Notes: generated from the sequence alone by a model not told the origin. A stretch of DNA of 44,060 nt from an uncultured Oscillospiraceae bacterium (GCA_934446565.1 CAKSEO010000024.1:1-44060), one strand, 5' to 3'; positions 27,348-36,753 are shown, counted from the stretch's first letter. Numbers and translations are program-made.

Positions 27348-29627
27348 ATGAAAAAAAGCTTAAAGACGCTTTCGGTCCTTTCGGCGGCAGCAGTGCTCTC
27401 CACTTCGCTGGAATGCGCGGCATTCGCAGAGGATGCCGGAGCCCAGCTCCAGAAGTACCATACTATGACTAGCCTGTCAGACGGCGTGCCGTCTGAATAC
27501 GGTTATGTCAATTTCAGGACAGTTGATGAAAACGGAAACGAAATAGACCCCAATGCCGGCTTGAGCGGCTCGTACACTACGCTGGATTCCTTAGTGCTGC
27601 CCTCTAAGTACAGCATGGTAGATGAGGGATATCTTCCCGCAGTCAGAAATCAGGGGACAGAGGGCTCCTGCTGGGCGCATGCCGGAATGACAATGGCGGA
27701 ATCCAGCCTTATCAAGCAGGGGTACGAATCTGCGTCGTCCGTGGATTTCTCCGAAAAGCACCTTGCATGGTTCGCGATGGGCACCGACGCTCCGGAGGGC
27801 GACCCGCTCCACGGCGATTTCAGTGCGCTTGGCGCACCTAAAGCTTTCAGCGCCGGCGGAAACATGGATGATGTGATGTTCACGCTGATGTCCTGGACAG
27901 GCGTTGACCTGGAATCCGATGTACCATACGGCGACTTTGAAAACGGCGTTGATGAATCCCACCGTTATCATTCTTATGCGCATCTGCGCAACGTCAACGA
28001 ATACGCCGATGATGATATAAGCTCCATAAAACAGGCTATCATGAACGATGGCGCAGTACAGATAGCTTACTATGCGAACAACCAGTACCTTACCAAGAAT
28101 AACGACGCGGGATTTGCGGCTTATTACTGCCCCACGAATTATACCTCGAACCACTCCATAACTGTTGTAGGCTGGGATGACGACTTCTCAAAGAGCAACT
28201 TCACCGCTGGCGGTACGCCGGAGTCTGACGGCGCATGGCTGTGCAGAAACAGCTGGGGTCCTACCTGGGGAACTGACGGTTACTTCTACATGTCGTATGA
28301 GAATGTGTCTCTGACCGGATTTGCGTCATTGACGATGGATACAAGCGACAATTACGAAAAGATATATCAGTACGACGGCGGCTGCATCCGTAAGGATAAT
28401 GGACAGATTGCTTCCTGGAAAAGCGTGTATTCTCCCGGCATCAAAGGCGCTGCAAACGTGTTCACCGTCTCCGAGGATGAAAACCTTTCCGCGGTATCTT
28501 TCTATACTCCATTGGCGGGTTCCGATTACAGAATAGAGGTATACACCGACCTCACGGGGAATACGCCTGATACTGGTACGCTGGTATCCGAAGTAACGAC
28601 AAGCGGCGTAAGTACATATTCCGGCTATCATACCGTTGACCTGTCGCAGGAAGTCCTGCTCAAGGCAGGTACCAAGTTCGCTGTTTCTGTTGATATCAGC
28701 GCTTCTGACGGAGAACATTATGTATTTACTGACATTTCCAGACCCTCTGCTGAATTATCCTATTTCAGCGACTCGGGCAAATGGCGTGACACTGCTGATT
28801 ATTATGACTCATATGGCATCGCAAATGTTAGAATAAAGGCATACACCAAAAAAGCCCCGGGAAAGATTGAAAACGTAAAGGCAGTTTCCGAAAACGGCAA
28901 GGTATCTCTCACATGGGACGCTGTTAACGGCGCGTCCAAGTACCGTGTACGCCGCAATTCCGGCAGCGGCTGGACTACGCTTGCAACAGTAAGCTCTACC
29001 TCCTACGTTGATGAAGCGCCCGTTGCCGGCACGAATCAATATATCGTGATACCGTATATCAACGATAGCTTCGCGACCGAATACCAGTCCGACGCTGTAA
29101 CTGCGACAGTGAACGCGGAAGCTGTAGTGCTTACCGTAAAGGCGCAGGAAAACAACGTTACCGTGACCTGGAACACCGTAAGCGGCGCGACAAAGTACCG
29201 CATCCGCCGCAACGACGGCACCGGCTGGACGACTCTCCAGACCAGCGCAAAGACCAGCTATGTTGACACCACAGCGCTCAAGGGCAAGCGTTATACCTAT
29301 GTCGTATATCCGTTTATAAACGGCAGCTTCGGCGCACCCTCAGTGACTGTCAAGGCGGCGCTTGTAGGCGGCAGCGGCTCTGCGGCCGTCACAGTAGTTA
29401 CAACTGACGGCAAGGCTGTGATAAGCTGGGATAAGATAGACGGAGTAAAGAAGTACCGCGTTCGCCGCAACGACGGGACCAAGTGGCAGACGATGGCGTC
29501 CACCGCAAATCTCTCCTGGACTGACAGCAGCATTGAGAGCGGAAAGACCTACACATACGTTGTATACATCTCGGCTGACGGGACAAATTACAGCAACCCG
29601 TCCTCCACCATCACCTCCAGACCCTGA
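27348..29627 (+). CDS. Secreted C1A papain-like cysteine protease with lectin-like and FN3-like modules
   Basis: The 759-residue protein has a signal peptide at about 1-28 and no long inhibitory propeptide. The peptidase domain (about 85-335) has the oxyanion Gln102, nucleophile Cys108 in EGSCWAHA, His269 in SNHSITVVGWDDD and Asn301 in CRNSWGPTWGTDGYF, all intact. A lectin-like beta domain (about 350-500: NVFTVSEDENLSAVSFYT, YHTVDLSQEVLLKAGTKFAV) follows, as in related clostridial proteases. Three FN3-like modules (about 505-759) form the shared tail. It probably degrades proteins at the cell surface. AGGGAGG sets the ATG. A cystatin-like protein is encoded 12 kb downstream. Confidence 0.93.
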   Translation: MKKSLKTLSVLSAAAVLSTSLECAAFAEDAGAQLQKYHTMTSLSDGVPSEYGYVNFRTVDENGNEIDPNAGLSGSYTTLDSLVLPSKYSMVDEGYLPAVRNQGTEGSCWAHAGMTMAESSLIKQGYESASSVDFSEKHLAWFAMGTDAPEGDPLHGDFSALGAPKAFSAGGNMDDVMFTLMSWTGVDLESDVPYGDFENGVDESHRYHSYAHLRNVNEYADDDISSIKQAIMNDGAVQIAYYANNQYLTKNNDAGFAAYYCPTNYTSNHSITVVGWDDDFSKSNFTAGGTPESDGAWLCRNSWGPTWGTDGYFYMSYENVSLTGFASLTMDTSDNYEKIYQYDGGCIRKDNGQIASWKSVYSPGIKGAANVFTVSEDENLSAVSFYTPLAGSDYRIEVYTDLTGNTPDTGTLVSEVTTSGVSTYSGYHTVDLSQEVLLKAGTKFAVSVDISASDGEHYVFTDISRPSAELSYFSDSGKWRDTADYYDSYGIANVRIKAYTKKAPGKIENVKAVSENGKVSLTWDAVNGASKYRVRRNSGSGWTTLATVSSTSYVDEAPVAGTNQYIVIPYINDSFATEYQSDAVTATVNAEAVVLTVKAQENNVTVTWNTVSGATKYRIRRNDGTGWTTLQTSAKTSYVDTTALKGKRYTYVVYPFINGSFGAPSVTVKAALVGGSGSAAVTVVTTDGKAVISWDKIDGVKKYRVRRNDGTKWQTMASTANLSWTDSSIESGKTYTYVVYISADGTNYSNPSSTITSRP

Positions 29628-29652
29628 ATGGCATAGTTCGATATGACAGAAT

Positions 29653-29687
29653 GCTCCCCGCCGGAGAAAGCAGCGGGGAGCGTTTTT
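29653..29687 (+). terminator. Rho-independent terminator
   Basis: GCTCCCCGC (29653-29661) pairs with GCGGGGAGC (29673-29681) and is followed by GTTTTT. Confidence 0.88.
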
Positions 29688-29759
29688 CGTTCACAGCACG
29701 GCTTTCCTTGTGCTTTAGCCCGATATTGATATTTCAGCAAAATAATTGTCCGATACTTC

Positions 29760-29788
29760 TTGAAAAAAACAGTTTAATATGATATAAT
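29760..29788 (+). promoter_or_regulatory. Sigma-A promoter with extended -10
   Basis: TTGAAA (29760-29765), 17 bp spacer and TATAAT (29783-29788) with TGA in front. Confidence 0.82.
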
Positions 29789-29844
29789 ACAAGTGATAAA
29801 ATACAAAAATTCTATTTTTGTCGCATTTCTGTAGGAGGTATTTT

Positions 29845-32800
29845 ATGAAGATTCTAAAGAAGATCATGCTATGCTTCATGTCGTTTACAATAGCGATAAG
29901 CTGCATGACTGGTATCCCGCTTGTCAGAGCTTCGGCTGACACCAATTATTACACTGCGTGGATAAGGGAAAATCTCGCTGGTAAGGCGGCTGTTGATACG
30001 GGCGGAGAAGCTGGTACACAATGTGTTGAGCTTTGTACGTATTTTGCACGGCACTGCCTGGGATTAAATGCAACGTCCAGTTATGGAAATGGAAATACAT
30101 ATTATTCTGGAATTGTAAATGCGTTCCCGAATGATTTTACGAAGATACCGTATTATGATGGAATGACCCTCCAGCCTGGAGATATTGTTTCATTTGAGAG
30201 TGGCTACCACCCGCAGTATGGACATGCTGCGGTAGTATATACGGTGTCGGGGAACACCTACACCATTGTGGAGCAATCGACCCAATCAGGCACTATTAAA
30301 GTATCCTCACATACTATTCAAAAGCACGTATATGGTCAGAATTACACAATAATCGGCGTGGCTCGCCCGAATAAGCAGCCCGCCGCTCTTGGAAGAGGTT
30401 ACGACTATTACGGCTACATAATCAGAACCGACAACTGGAAGCACATGACATATCACTCCGATGGCGTTCTGACCGCTGAGGATATCCTTGACGATCCGGG
30501 ACAGGTATGGTTTTTTGGCAGACATGCGACCGAAGCGGACACGACCGTGATTTATATGCCGGAAGCAAGCGGCGACAAGTACTTCGGCTATAATTCGCCT
30601 GAGTCCGGAAGCGGTCTGAAGGTCGGCGGCTGGAATACGAACTGGCTGATAACCGGAGAATCCGGCGCTTATTCGTTCATACCTACCGGCGCAAAGAGTC
30701 TGGCGTTAACGCTTGACGACAATGGGATTTATACTCTCCAGCCGTTTACTGGTTCCAAGTATCAGCTGTTCCAGATCTGGAACGTTACCAGCGCCGATAT
30801 CGGAACTATGCCAGAGACGTATTACAGTTCTATCCCGACATCTCCGCTGTATTACAACAGTTCTTCGATAATGAAAGGAAGCGGTGTGACATGGCTCCAG
30901 AGATGCCTCAACAACCTGGGATATTCATGCGATATTGATGGTTCGTTCGGATCCGGCACAAAAACTGCGGTACAGAATTTCCAGTCGGCTAACGGTCTCA
31001 CCGCCGACGGAAGCTGCGGTGACGCGACGCGTAACAAGATAATCAGCATGCTTGCGCCGACAGGCTATTCCATGGCAGCGTCGTCATCGGTTATTGCGAG
31101 CGGAAGGACTGCAACAGTCACAGCAACGCCGAGTGACAACAGAAACATACTGAACTATTCGTTCACATACATTACCCCCAACGGCTCTAAGCATACCTAC
31201 ATCCGCGGAACGGATAACGTATTCTCATTCTATCCGAACGATGGCGCAGGCACCTATCAGGTATACTGCGACCTTTACAACGATTGCGGCGTATACAGCG
31301 GAAGCGCAGCGCCTACTTACGTTCAGGTGGTGAACGACGTTTCCGCTGCGGAAGTCAGTGTGATACCCGATTACGGATGCACTGGCAGCGCGATAACCCC
31401 CGAGCCTACAGTTATTCTTGCAGGAAAGACGCTCAAAAAGGACGTTGATTACACTCTGGGATACAATGGAAATATCAAGGCAGGAACAGCCAGTGTAATT
31501 ATCAGCGGAATCGGCAGATTTACCGGAAGCAAAACAGTTAACTTTAATATTGTCAGCAATATCACTGTTCCCAACCAGTATTATGATAAAGAACAGTATT
31601 ACACCGGCGAACAGATATCCCTCACATGGGACAGTACCGCGGAAAACGTTCTGGATCATTACTGGGTAGACATAACCGGTCCTGACGGAAATTCCTACAT
31701 ATCTTTAGATAATCGGAAATCAAATTCCTACTCTTTCTCCGCGAATGAGCCCGGAACATATCAGGTGGTCGTATGGGCTGTTGATATATACGACAACAGA
31801 TCCACAAGCACAAAATCACTGGAAGTCGTGGGCGATATTTCCCGTGCAGAAGTCAGTGAGATACCGGACTACAGATGCACCGGCAGCGCGATAAGCCCTG
31901 AGCCCGCGATTACATTTGCAGGGAAGACGCTTCAGAAAGACGTTGACTACACGCTGGCATATGATAACAATATCAAGGCAGGAACAGCCAGTGTAATGAT
32001 CAGCGGAATCGGCAGATTCACCGGTTCTCAAACCGTATATTTTAATATTTGCACCACTATCAAAATGCCGTATCAGCATTATGATAAGGAGCAGTATTAT
32101 ACCGGTGAGCTCATATCCTTCAATTGGGATAGTTCTCCTGACGATGACCTTTTTAATTATTATTGGGTAACGGTATATGACCCTAACGGTCAGGATTACA
32201 CTTACGCAAACACGCAGAAGAATAACTATTTCTCGTTCACAGCTAATGAGCCCGGTGAATATAAGGTTCATGTATGGTCGCTGGATATTTATTTAAACAG
32301 CCTTCTTGATATCAAGAAGCTTGACATTGCAGAAGCTCAGTCTGTTACGCCTACCGCCCCTGAAAATGTAAAAGCTGTTTATAACAGCGGAAAGGTGACG
32401 ATATCCTGGGACAGCTCCGTGGGTGCGTCGAAGTACCGTGTACGTCGCAATTCCGGCAGCGGCTGGACTACTCTTGCAACGGTTGGTTCAACGACATATG
32501 TTGATACAGCCCCGGAATCCGGCACTAATAAATATGTGATAATTCCGTTTGTAGATGGCGGCTTTAGAACCGATCTCCAGTCCGAAATAGCTGAGGTCCT
32601 TGTTGGAGCTGAAACGCCTGTCCTCAACGTAACGGCGCAGGAAAACAACGTTACCGTGACCTGGAATGCAGTAAGTGGCGCAACAAAGTACCGAATCCGC
32701 CGCAACGACGGCACCGGCTGGACGACGCTCCAGACCAGCGCAAAGACCAGCTATGTGGATACTGCGGCATTGAGCGGCAAGCGTTACACCTATGTCGTAT

Positions 32801-33120
32801 ATCCGTATATAAACGGCAGCTTTGGAACACCCTCTGATACAGTAAAGGTAGCCCTTGTAGGCACGAGCGGGTCAGCGGCTGTCACGGCGGTCAAGACAGA
32901 CGACAAGGCAGTTATCAGCTGGGGCAGGATGAGCGGAGTGAAGAAGTACCGCGTCCGCCGCAACGATGGAACCAAGTGGCAGACGATGGCGTCAACTGCA
33001 AATCTCTCCTGGACTGACAGCAGCATTGAAAGCGGAAAGACCTACACATACGTTGTGTATATCTCCACGGACGGCACGAATTATTCCAAGCCATCCTCCA
33101 CTATCACTCTCAGGACGTAA
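29845..33120 (+). CDS. Secreted CHAP-domain cell-wall hydrolase with peptidoglycan-binding and FN3-like modules
   Basis: The protein has 1091 residues from the ATG at 29845 (TAGGAGGT at 29832-29839); a TTG-initiated reading from 29818 would include that site. A signal peptide covers about 1-31. The CHAP amidase/endopeptidase domain (about 35-180) has Cys60 (GTQCVELC) and His127 (YGHAAVVY). A beta-rich region (190-325, possibly trefoil) follows, then a PG_binding_1 domain at about 345-403 (VTWLQRCLNNLGY, DGSFGSGTKTAVQNFQ). A block is then duplicated in tandem (about 510-825): an Ig-like unit with KDVDYTLxYxxNIKAGTASV and a beta unit with YDKEQYYTGE. Three FN3-like tail modules end it. It likely remodels peptidoglycan or lyses other cells. 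Confidence 0.9.
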   Translation: MKILKKIMLCFMSFTIAISCMTGIPLVRASADTNYYTAWIRENLAGKAAVDTGGEAGTQCVELCTYFARHCLGLNATSSYGNGNTYYSGIVNAFPNDFTKIPYYDGMTLQPGDIVSFESGYHPQYGHAAVVYTVSGNTYTIVEQSTQSGTIKVSSHTIQKHVYGQNYTIIGVARPNKQPAALGRGYDYYGYIIRTDNWKHMTYHSDGVLTAEDILDDPGQVWFFGRHATEADTTVIYMPEASGDKYFGYNSPESGSGLKVGGWNTNWLITGESGAYSFIPTGAKSLALTLDDNGIYTLQPFTGSKYQLFQIWNVTSADIGTMPETYYSSIPTSPLYYNSSSIMKGSGVTWLQRCLNNLGYSCDIDGSFGSGTKTAVQNFQSANGLTADGSCGDATRNKIISMLAPTGYSMAASSSVIASGRTATVTATPSDNRNILNYSFTYITPNGSKHTYIRGTDNVFSFYPNDGAGTYQVYCDLYNDCGVYSGSAAPTYVQVVNDVSAAEVSVIPDYGCTGSAITPEPTVILAGKTLKKDVDYTLGYNGNIKAGTASVIISGIGRFTGSKTVNFNIVSNITVPNQYYDKEQYYTGEQISLTWDSTAENVLDHYWVDITGPDGNSYISLDNRKSNSYSFSANEPGTYQVVVWAVDIYDNRSTSTKSLEVVGDISRAEVSEIPDYRCTGSAISPEPAITFAGKTLQKDVDYTLAYDNNIKAGTASVMISGIGRFTGSQTVYFNICTTIKMPYQHYDKEQYYTGELISFNWDSSPDDDLFNYYWVTVYDPNGQDYTYANTQKNNYFSFTANEPGEYKVHVWSLDIYLNSLLDIKKLDIAEAQSVTPTAPENVKAVYNSGKVTISWDSSVGASKYRVRRNSGSGWTTLATVGSTTYVDTAPESGTNKYVIIPFVDGGFRTDLQSEIAEVLVGAETPVLNVTAQENNVTVTWNAVSGATKYRIRRNDGTGWTTLQTSAKTSYVDTAALSGKRYTYVVYPYINGSFGTPSDTVKVALVGTSGSAAVTAVKTDDKAVISWGRMSGVKKYRVRRNDGTKWQTMASTANLSWTDSSIESGKTYTYVVYISTDGTNYSKPSSTITLRT

Positions 33121-33137
33121 AGCCTTTGGCTGAATAG

Positions 33138-33180
33138 AAAATCTCCCTATGGTATGACCCAAGCCATAGGGGGATTTTCT
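33138..33180 (+). terminator. Rho-independent terminator
   Basis: AAAATCTCCCTATGG (33138-33152) pairs with CCATAGGGGGATTTT (33164-33178), 15 bp with one G-U. Confidence 0.85.
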
Positions 33181-33265
33181 GCTGTATATGATGATATTAC
33201 CATATATCGGTTATATATTTGCCAAGTAAGAGCAAAAAAGTATAAGCAATTCGCAAATCCGCCCG

Positions 33266-33294
33266 TTGCGATAATGGATAAAATATTGTAAAAT
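33266..33294 (+). promoter_or_regulatory. Likely promoter of the GH5 lipoprotein gene
   Basis: TTGCGA (33266-33271), 17 bp spacer and TAAAAT (33289-33294). It is weaker than the other promoters here, which would suit activation by the adjacent AraC protein. Confidence 0.5.
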
Positions 33295-33342
33295 TAAATC
33301 AGAAAGTTAAAAACTTTATGCACTTTGCATAGGAGGAGAATA

Positions 33343-34488
33343 ATGAACAGTATAATTTCCGCGATACTTGCAGTTATCATGACTGTAATGATGTCCGGCT
33401 GCGACAGCTCGAACAATGGAATGCGCGACATTTCTACCATGGATGTCGTACGCGAAATGGGTTATGGGATAAACCTCGGGAACACGCTGGAATCCTTCGG
33501 TGACTGGATAAACGGATCTTCTCCGTCAAGCTACGAAAAAGCATGGGGAAGCCCGATAATAACTTCCGAGGCTATACAGGGCTATGCGGACGCCGGATTC
33601 GGCGTACTGCGTATTCCGGTAGCGTGGTCGAATATGATGGCGGACGACGGCACATATACGATAAATCCGGAATACGCCGCAAGGGTGCAGGAGGTCGTTG
33701 ATACGGCGCTGGACACGGGAATGTACGTTATAGTCAACATTCATTACGACAACGGCTGGATCAGCAAGTTCCCGGAGAACGTTGACGAAAACATGAAACG
33801 CTACACCACTATGTGGAAGCAGATAGCCGAACTGTTCAGGGATCGTGGCGACAAGCTGGTGTTTGAATCCCAGAATGAGGCGCTCGGCTGGGAAAGTCTC
33901 TGGAACAGGTACAGCGGAACAAACGGCGCTGAAAAGCAGTCCTCCTACGACCTTGTGAACAGGGTAAATCAGGCGTTCGTTGATACCGTGAGAGCTACCG
34001 GCGGCAACAACGCAAAGCGCCACCTGCTGATATCCGGTTACAACACGGATATAGACCTCACCTGCGATGAGCTTTTCAAAATGCCAAGCGACCCGGCTGG
34101 ACGCCTTGCGGTGTCAGTACATTACTACAATCCGTCAACGCTCACAATTATTGAAAAGGACGCTGACTGGGGCAAGGCTAAGACCGACTGGGGCAGTGAA
34201 TCCGACATTGCGGAGCTGAACCGCTGCATGAACCTGCTCAGAACGACTTTCATCGACAACGGAATACCTGTCATAGTCGGAGAATACGGCTGTTTCGGGA
34301 AAAACAAGACACGCGAAACCAAGGAAGCTTATATGCTGGACGTTTCCTCCGCGATGTATGAGATAGGCGCCTGCCCGATACTCTGGGACACTTCCGGAGA
34401 TGAGTACGACCGCAACAACGCGAGGTTCAGGAATCCCGAATTTATTGAAAAGCTGATAGCGCCGTCAAAGGTGGGAAAGGAGCAGTAA
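33343..34488 (+). CDS. GH5 endoglucanase-type lipoprotein
   Basis: The 381-residue enzyme starts at the ATG at 33343 behind AGGAGG (33331-33336); a TTG at 33325 would include that site. A lipoprotein signal (MMSGC, lipid-modified Cys20) anchors it to the membrane. The GH5 barrel has GYGINLGNTLE (40-50), RIPVAW (90-95), acid/base Glu179 in FESQNEALG (Ala replaces the usual Pro), IH134 and nucleophile Glu314 in IVGEYG. The pattern fits GH5_4, which includes xyloglucan, glucan and xylan enzymes. Unlike the GH5 at 19165 it has no FN3 tail. It is first in a probable operon with the GH43 gene, which starts directly after its stop. Confidence 0.9.
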   Translation: MNSIISAILAVIMTVMMSGCDSSNNGMRDISTMDVVREMGYGINLGNTLESFGDWINGSSPSSYEKAWGSPIITSEAIQGYADAGFGVLRIPVAWSNMMADDGTYTINPEYAARVQEVVDTALDTGMYVIVNIHYDNGWISKFPENVDENMKRYTTMWKQIAELFRDRGDKLVFESQNEALGWESLWNRYSGTNGAEKQSSYDLVNRVNQAFVDTVRATGGNNAKRHLLISGYNTDIDLTCDELFKMPSDPAGRLAVSVHYYNPSTLTIIEKDADWGKAKTDWGSESDIAELNRCMNLLRTTFIDNGIPVIVGEYGCFGKNKTRETKEAYMLDVSSAMYEIGACPILWDTSGDEYDRNNARFRNPEFIEKLIAPSKVGKEQ

Positions 34489-35811
34489 ATTCCGAATCCA
34501 TTCTTACCACTGTGGGAGTATATCCCGGACGGAGAGCCGCGGGTATTCGGCGACCGGGTTTATATTTACGGCTCGCACGACCGTCCGGATTCCGATTCGT
34601 TCTGCGACTACAAGCTGAAGGTCTGGTCAGCACCGATATCCGACCTCAACAAGTGGGAGTGCCACGGCGACAGCTTCCATACTATTCCTGACAGGGATCA
34701 CGCTTCTGATACGCCATGGACAGACAGCCCGCTGTTCGCTCCCGACGTTATCAAAAAGGATGAGAAGTATTATCTTTATGCGTACATTCTCGGTTCCAAA
34801 GGCTGCGTGGGAGTCAGCGATGTTCCGGAGGGACCGTTCAAGCTGCTCTCGACCTACAAATATGCCGACGGAAACGCGGGCGACGACGGAATATTCAACG
34901 ACGCCGGAGTACTTGTTGACGACGACGGCAGAGTGTACATATACTACGGTTTCGAGCATTCCTACATGAACGAGATAAACCCGGACAATATGTACGAGAT
35001 GATCGACGGCTCACTGAAAGAAAATGTGATACCGGAATCCGAGCCGTTCAGATTCTTTGAAGCAAGCTCCCCGAGGAAAATAAACGGCACCTACTACCTG
35101 ATCTATTCGCCGAAACCGCCTATCGGCTGCCGGCTTGCCTACGCGACCTCCGACAAGCCGACAGGACCTTTCACTTACCGCGGGTACATCATAGACAACG
35201 GCGACCAGTACCCCGGCGGAAACGACCACGGCTCGGTGTGCTGCATAAACGGTCAGTGGTACATCTTCTACCACCGCATGACGAACAACTCCATAATGTC
35301 CCGCAGAGCCTGCGTTGAGAAGATAAACATTCTCCCGGACGGCACTGTCCCCACGGTGGAAATGACATCGCTTGGATTTGAGGAGTACCTCTCGCCATAC
35401 AAAACCAACGAGGCAGAGATTGCCTGCGTACTTCTGGGCGGCTGTTATGTCACAGAAAAGGACTTCTTCACGCGTCCGGTGACTAACATAAAAAATGGTG
35501 CAGTTATCGGCTATAAGTACTTTGAATTCGGCAAGGACAATTCGAGCAGTACGATGAAATTCTTCGTAAAAGCAAATGGCACTGGATGTCATTCTAAACT
35601 GCATATTCTGATAGACGATTACGAAAACGGTACGGAAATAGGCGTGTGCGAAATTGGAACTCACGACGGAGTCTACTCAGCCACCGTAAAGAGCGTCACC
35701 GGAAGGCACGCCGTGTATTTCAAGGCAGAACACGGCTATGGCGGCTGGTTCGTGGAAGCGTTCGAGCAGAAGCCGCTGTTCGAGCTGGTTTCGTTCTCGT
35801 TCGCGAAGTAA
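34489..35811 (+). CDS. GH43 family glycosidase, apparent ATT start
   Basis: The open frame runs unbroken from the GH5 stop codon to 35811 (440 residues). Its first residues, IPNPFLPLWEYIPDGEPRVF, match the usual start of this GH43 group, where Met would stand in place of Ile. The codon there is ATT, with AAAGGAG (34476-34482) exactly 6 nt upstream. There is no in-frame ATG, GTG or TTG before GTG 34807, which would remove 106 residues including VYIYGSHD and LFAPDV, essential parts of the five-bladed propeller. FFEASSPRKI, GNDHGSV and WYIFYHRMTNN are also family landmarks. The C-terminal 130 residues resemble a CBM6-type domain. There is no signal peptide, so the enzyme is cytoplasmic. The likely substrate is an arabinoside or xyloside. 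Confidence 0.75.
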   Translation: MPNPFLPLWEYIPDGEPRVFGDRVYIYGSHDRPDSDSFCDYKLKVWSAPISDLNKWECHGDSFHTIPDRDHASDTPWTDSPLFAPDVIKKDEKYYLYAYILGSKGCVGVSDVPEGPFKLLSTYKYADGNAGDDGIFNDAGVLVDDDGRVYIYYGFEHSYMNEINPDNMYEMIDGSLKENVIPESEPFRFFEASSPRKINGTYYLIYSPKPPIGCRLAYATSDKPTGPFTYRGYIIDNGDQYPGGNDHGSVCCINGQWYIFYHRMTNNSIMSRRACVEKINILPDGTVPTVEMTSLGFEEYLSPYKTNEAEIACVLLGGCYVTEKDFFTRPVTNIKNGAVIGYKYFEFGKDNSSSTMKFFVKANGTGCHSKLHILIDDYENGTEIGVCEIGTHDGVYSATVKSVTGRHAVYFKAEHGYGGWFVEAFEQKPLFELVSFSFAK

Positions 35812-35813
35812 TA

Positions 35814-36689
35814 TCAGCGGGTGCGGTTTATGTTTCGGAACTCCTGCGGAGATATCCCGTTTGTATTCTTGAACAGCCTTGAGAAGTAGCTTGGCGTGTC
35901 TATTCCGATTTCAGCCGCTATATCGGATATCGGCATATCGGTGGATATCAGCTTGTCCTCCGCGAAGCGTATGCGCAGCAGATTGCAGTAATCCGAAAAG
36001 TTCAGCCCGACTGCGGATTTGAAGTTGCGGCTGAACGCAAAGTAGCTCATATTCGCCATCGCGGCGGCGGTTTTCATGTCCAGTTTTTCCGCCGGGTGGC
36101 TCAGAATATGCTCGATTATCCGGTCAAGTCTTACGTTCTGGGTGGAGATCCCAGCACCCTCGGCTGGAACGATGCAGTTTTCCTGGAGCAGCGCTGCGAC
36201 AAGCTCCAGCACCATTCCGTTCTTGCGGAACTGGTCGGTCAGCACCGTGGCTGGCGCGTAATTTTTCGGCCCGACGCCTGAGCATACTTCAATTATCCGC
36301 TGGAGCGCATTGTAGGTCACACCGCTGACTTCTGGAGTGAAAATCGGCGGAAGCCCGTCCGGCTGCCTGAGTATCAGAGAATCGCTCATCACGGAGGATG
36401 TGTCCCGGAGGAATCCCGTTGAGAACTGTATCACGGAAACATCGGTGGCGCAGACGTTGTAGTTCGCATGAAAAGCCAGCGGCGGAATGAATACCAACGT
36501 ATTAGCCCTGACGTTGTACTGCCTGCCGTTTATGACCTCGTAGCGCTCTCCGCTGATGACGTAGGATATCTCGTAGTAGGAGTGGCAGTGCAGCGGATAA
36601 TTTCCGTCCTCGCTGGTATGGTAGACTGCGCAGGCGGCGTGGCTCTTCTCCGGATGGTCGGCGGTCTGGAATTCCTGCTGAAAGATCAT
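35814..36689 (-). CDS. AraC-family transcription regulator
   Basis: The 291-residue protein starts at the ATG at 36689 behind GAGGGGG (36704-36698). An N-terminal cupin sugar-sensing domain has PLHCHSYYEISYVISGE. The C-terminal AraC double helix-turn-helix (about 190-288) has AAAMANMSYFAFSRNFKSAVG and the hallmark ISDIAAEIGIDTPSYFSRLFKNTNGISPQEFR. It is convergent with the GH43 gene (2 bp gap) and divergent from the solute-binding pseudogene. It probably controls this glycan-use cluster in response to a sugar; the ligand is unknown. Confidence 0.93.
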   Translation of the reverse strand: MIFQQEFQTADHPEKSHAACAVYHTSEDGNYPLHCHSYYEISYVISGERYEVINGRQYNVRANTLVFIPPLAFHANYNVCATDVSVIQFSTGFLRDTSSVMSDSLILRQPDGLPPIFTPEVSGVTYNALQRIIEVCSGVGPKNYAPATVLTDQFRKNGMVLELVAALLQENCIVPAEGAGISTQNVRLDRIIEHILSHPAEKLDMKTAAAMANMSYFAFSRNFKSAVGLNFSDYCNLLRIRFAEDKLISTDMPISDIAAEIGIDTPSYFSRLFKNTNGISPQEFRNINRTR

Positions 36690-36753
36690 ATACAGCACCC
36701 CCTCAATATCAACAGTATAACAGATTTTCACTTTTATTTCAAGGAGAATATTT

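Noticed and set aside
21734..33120. CRISPR-like or tandem DNA repeat arrays
   Set aside because: The repetition is of protein modules of about 85-90 codons that diverge at third positions; there are no short repeats with unique spacers.
34807..35811. GTG 34807 as the GH43 start
   Set aside because: It would delete 106 residues with conserved GH43 features and has no good ribosome site.
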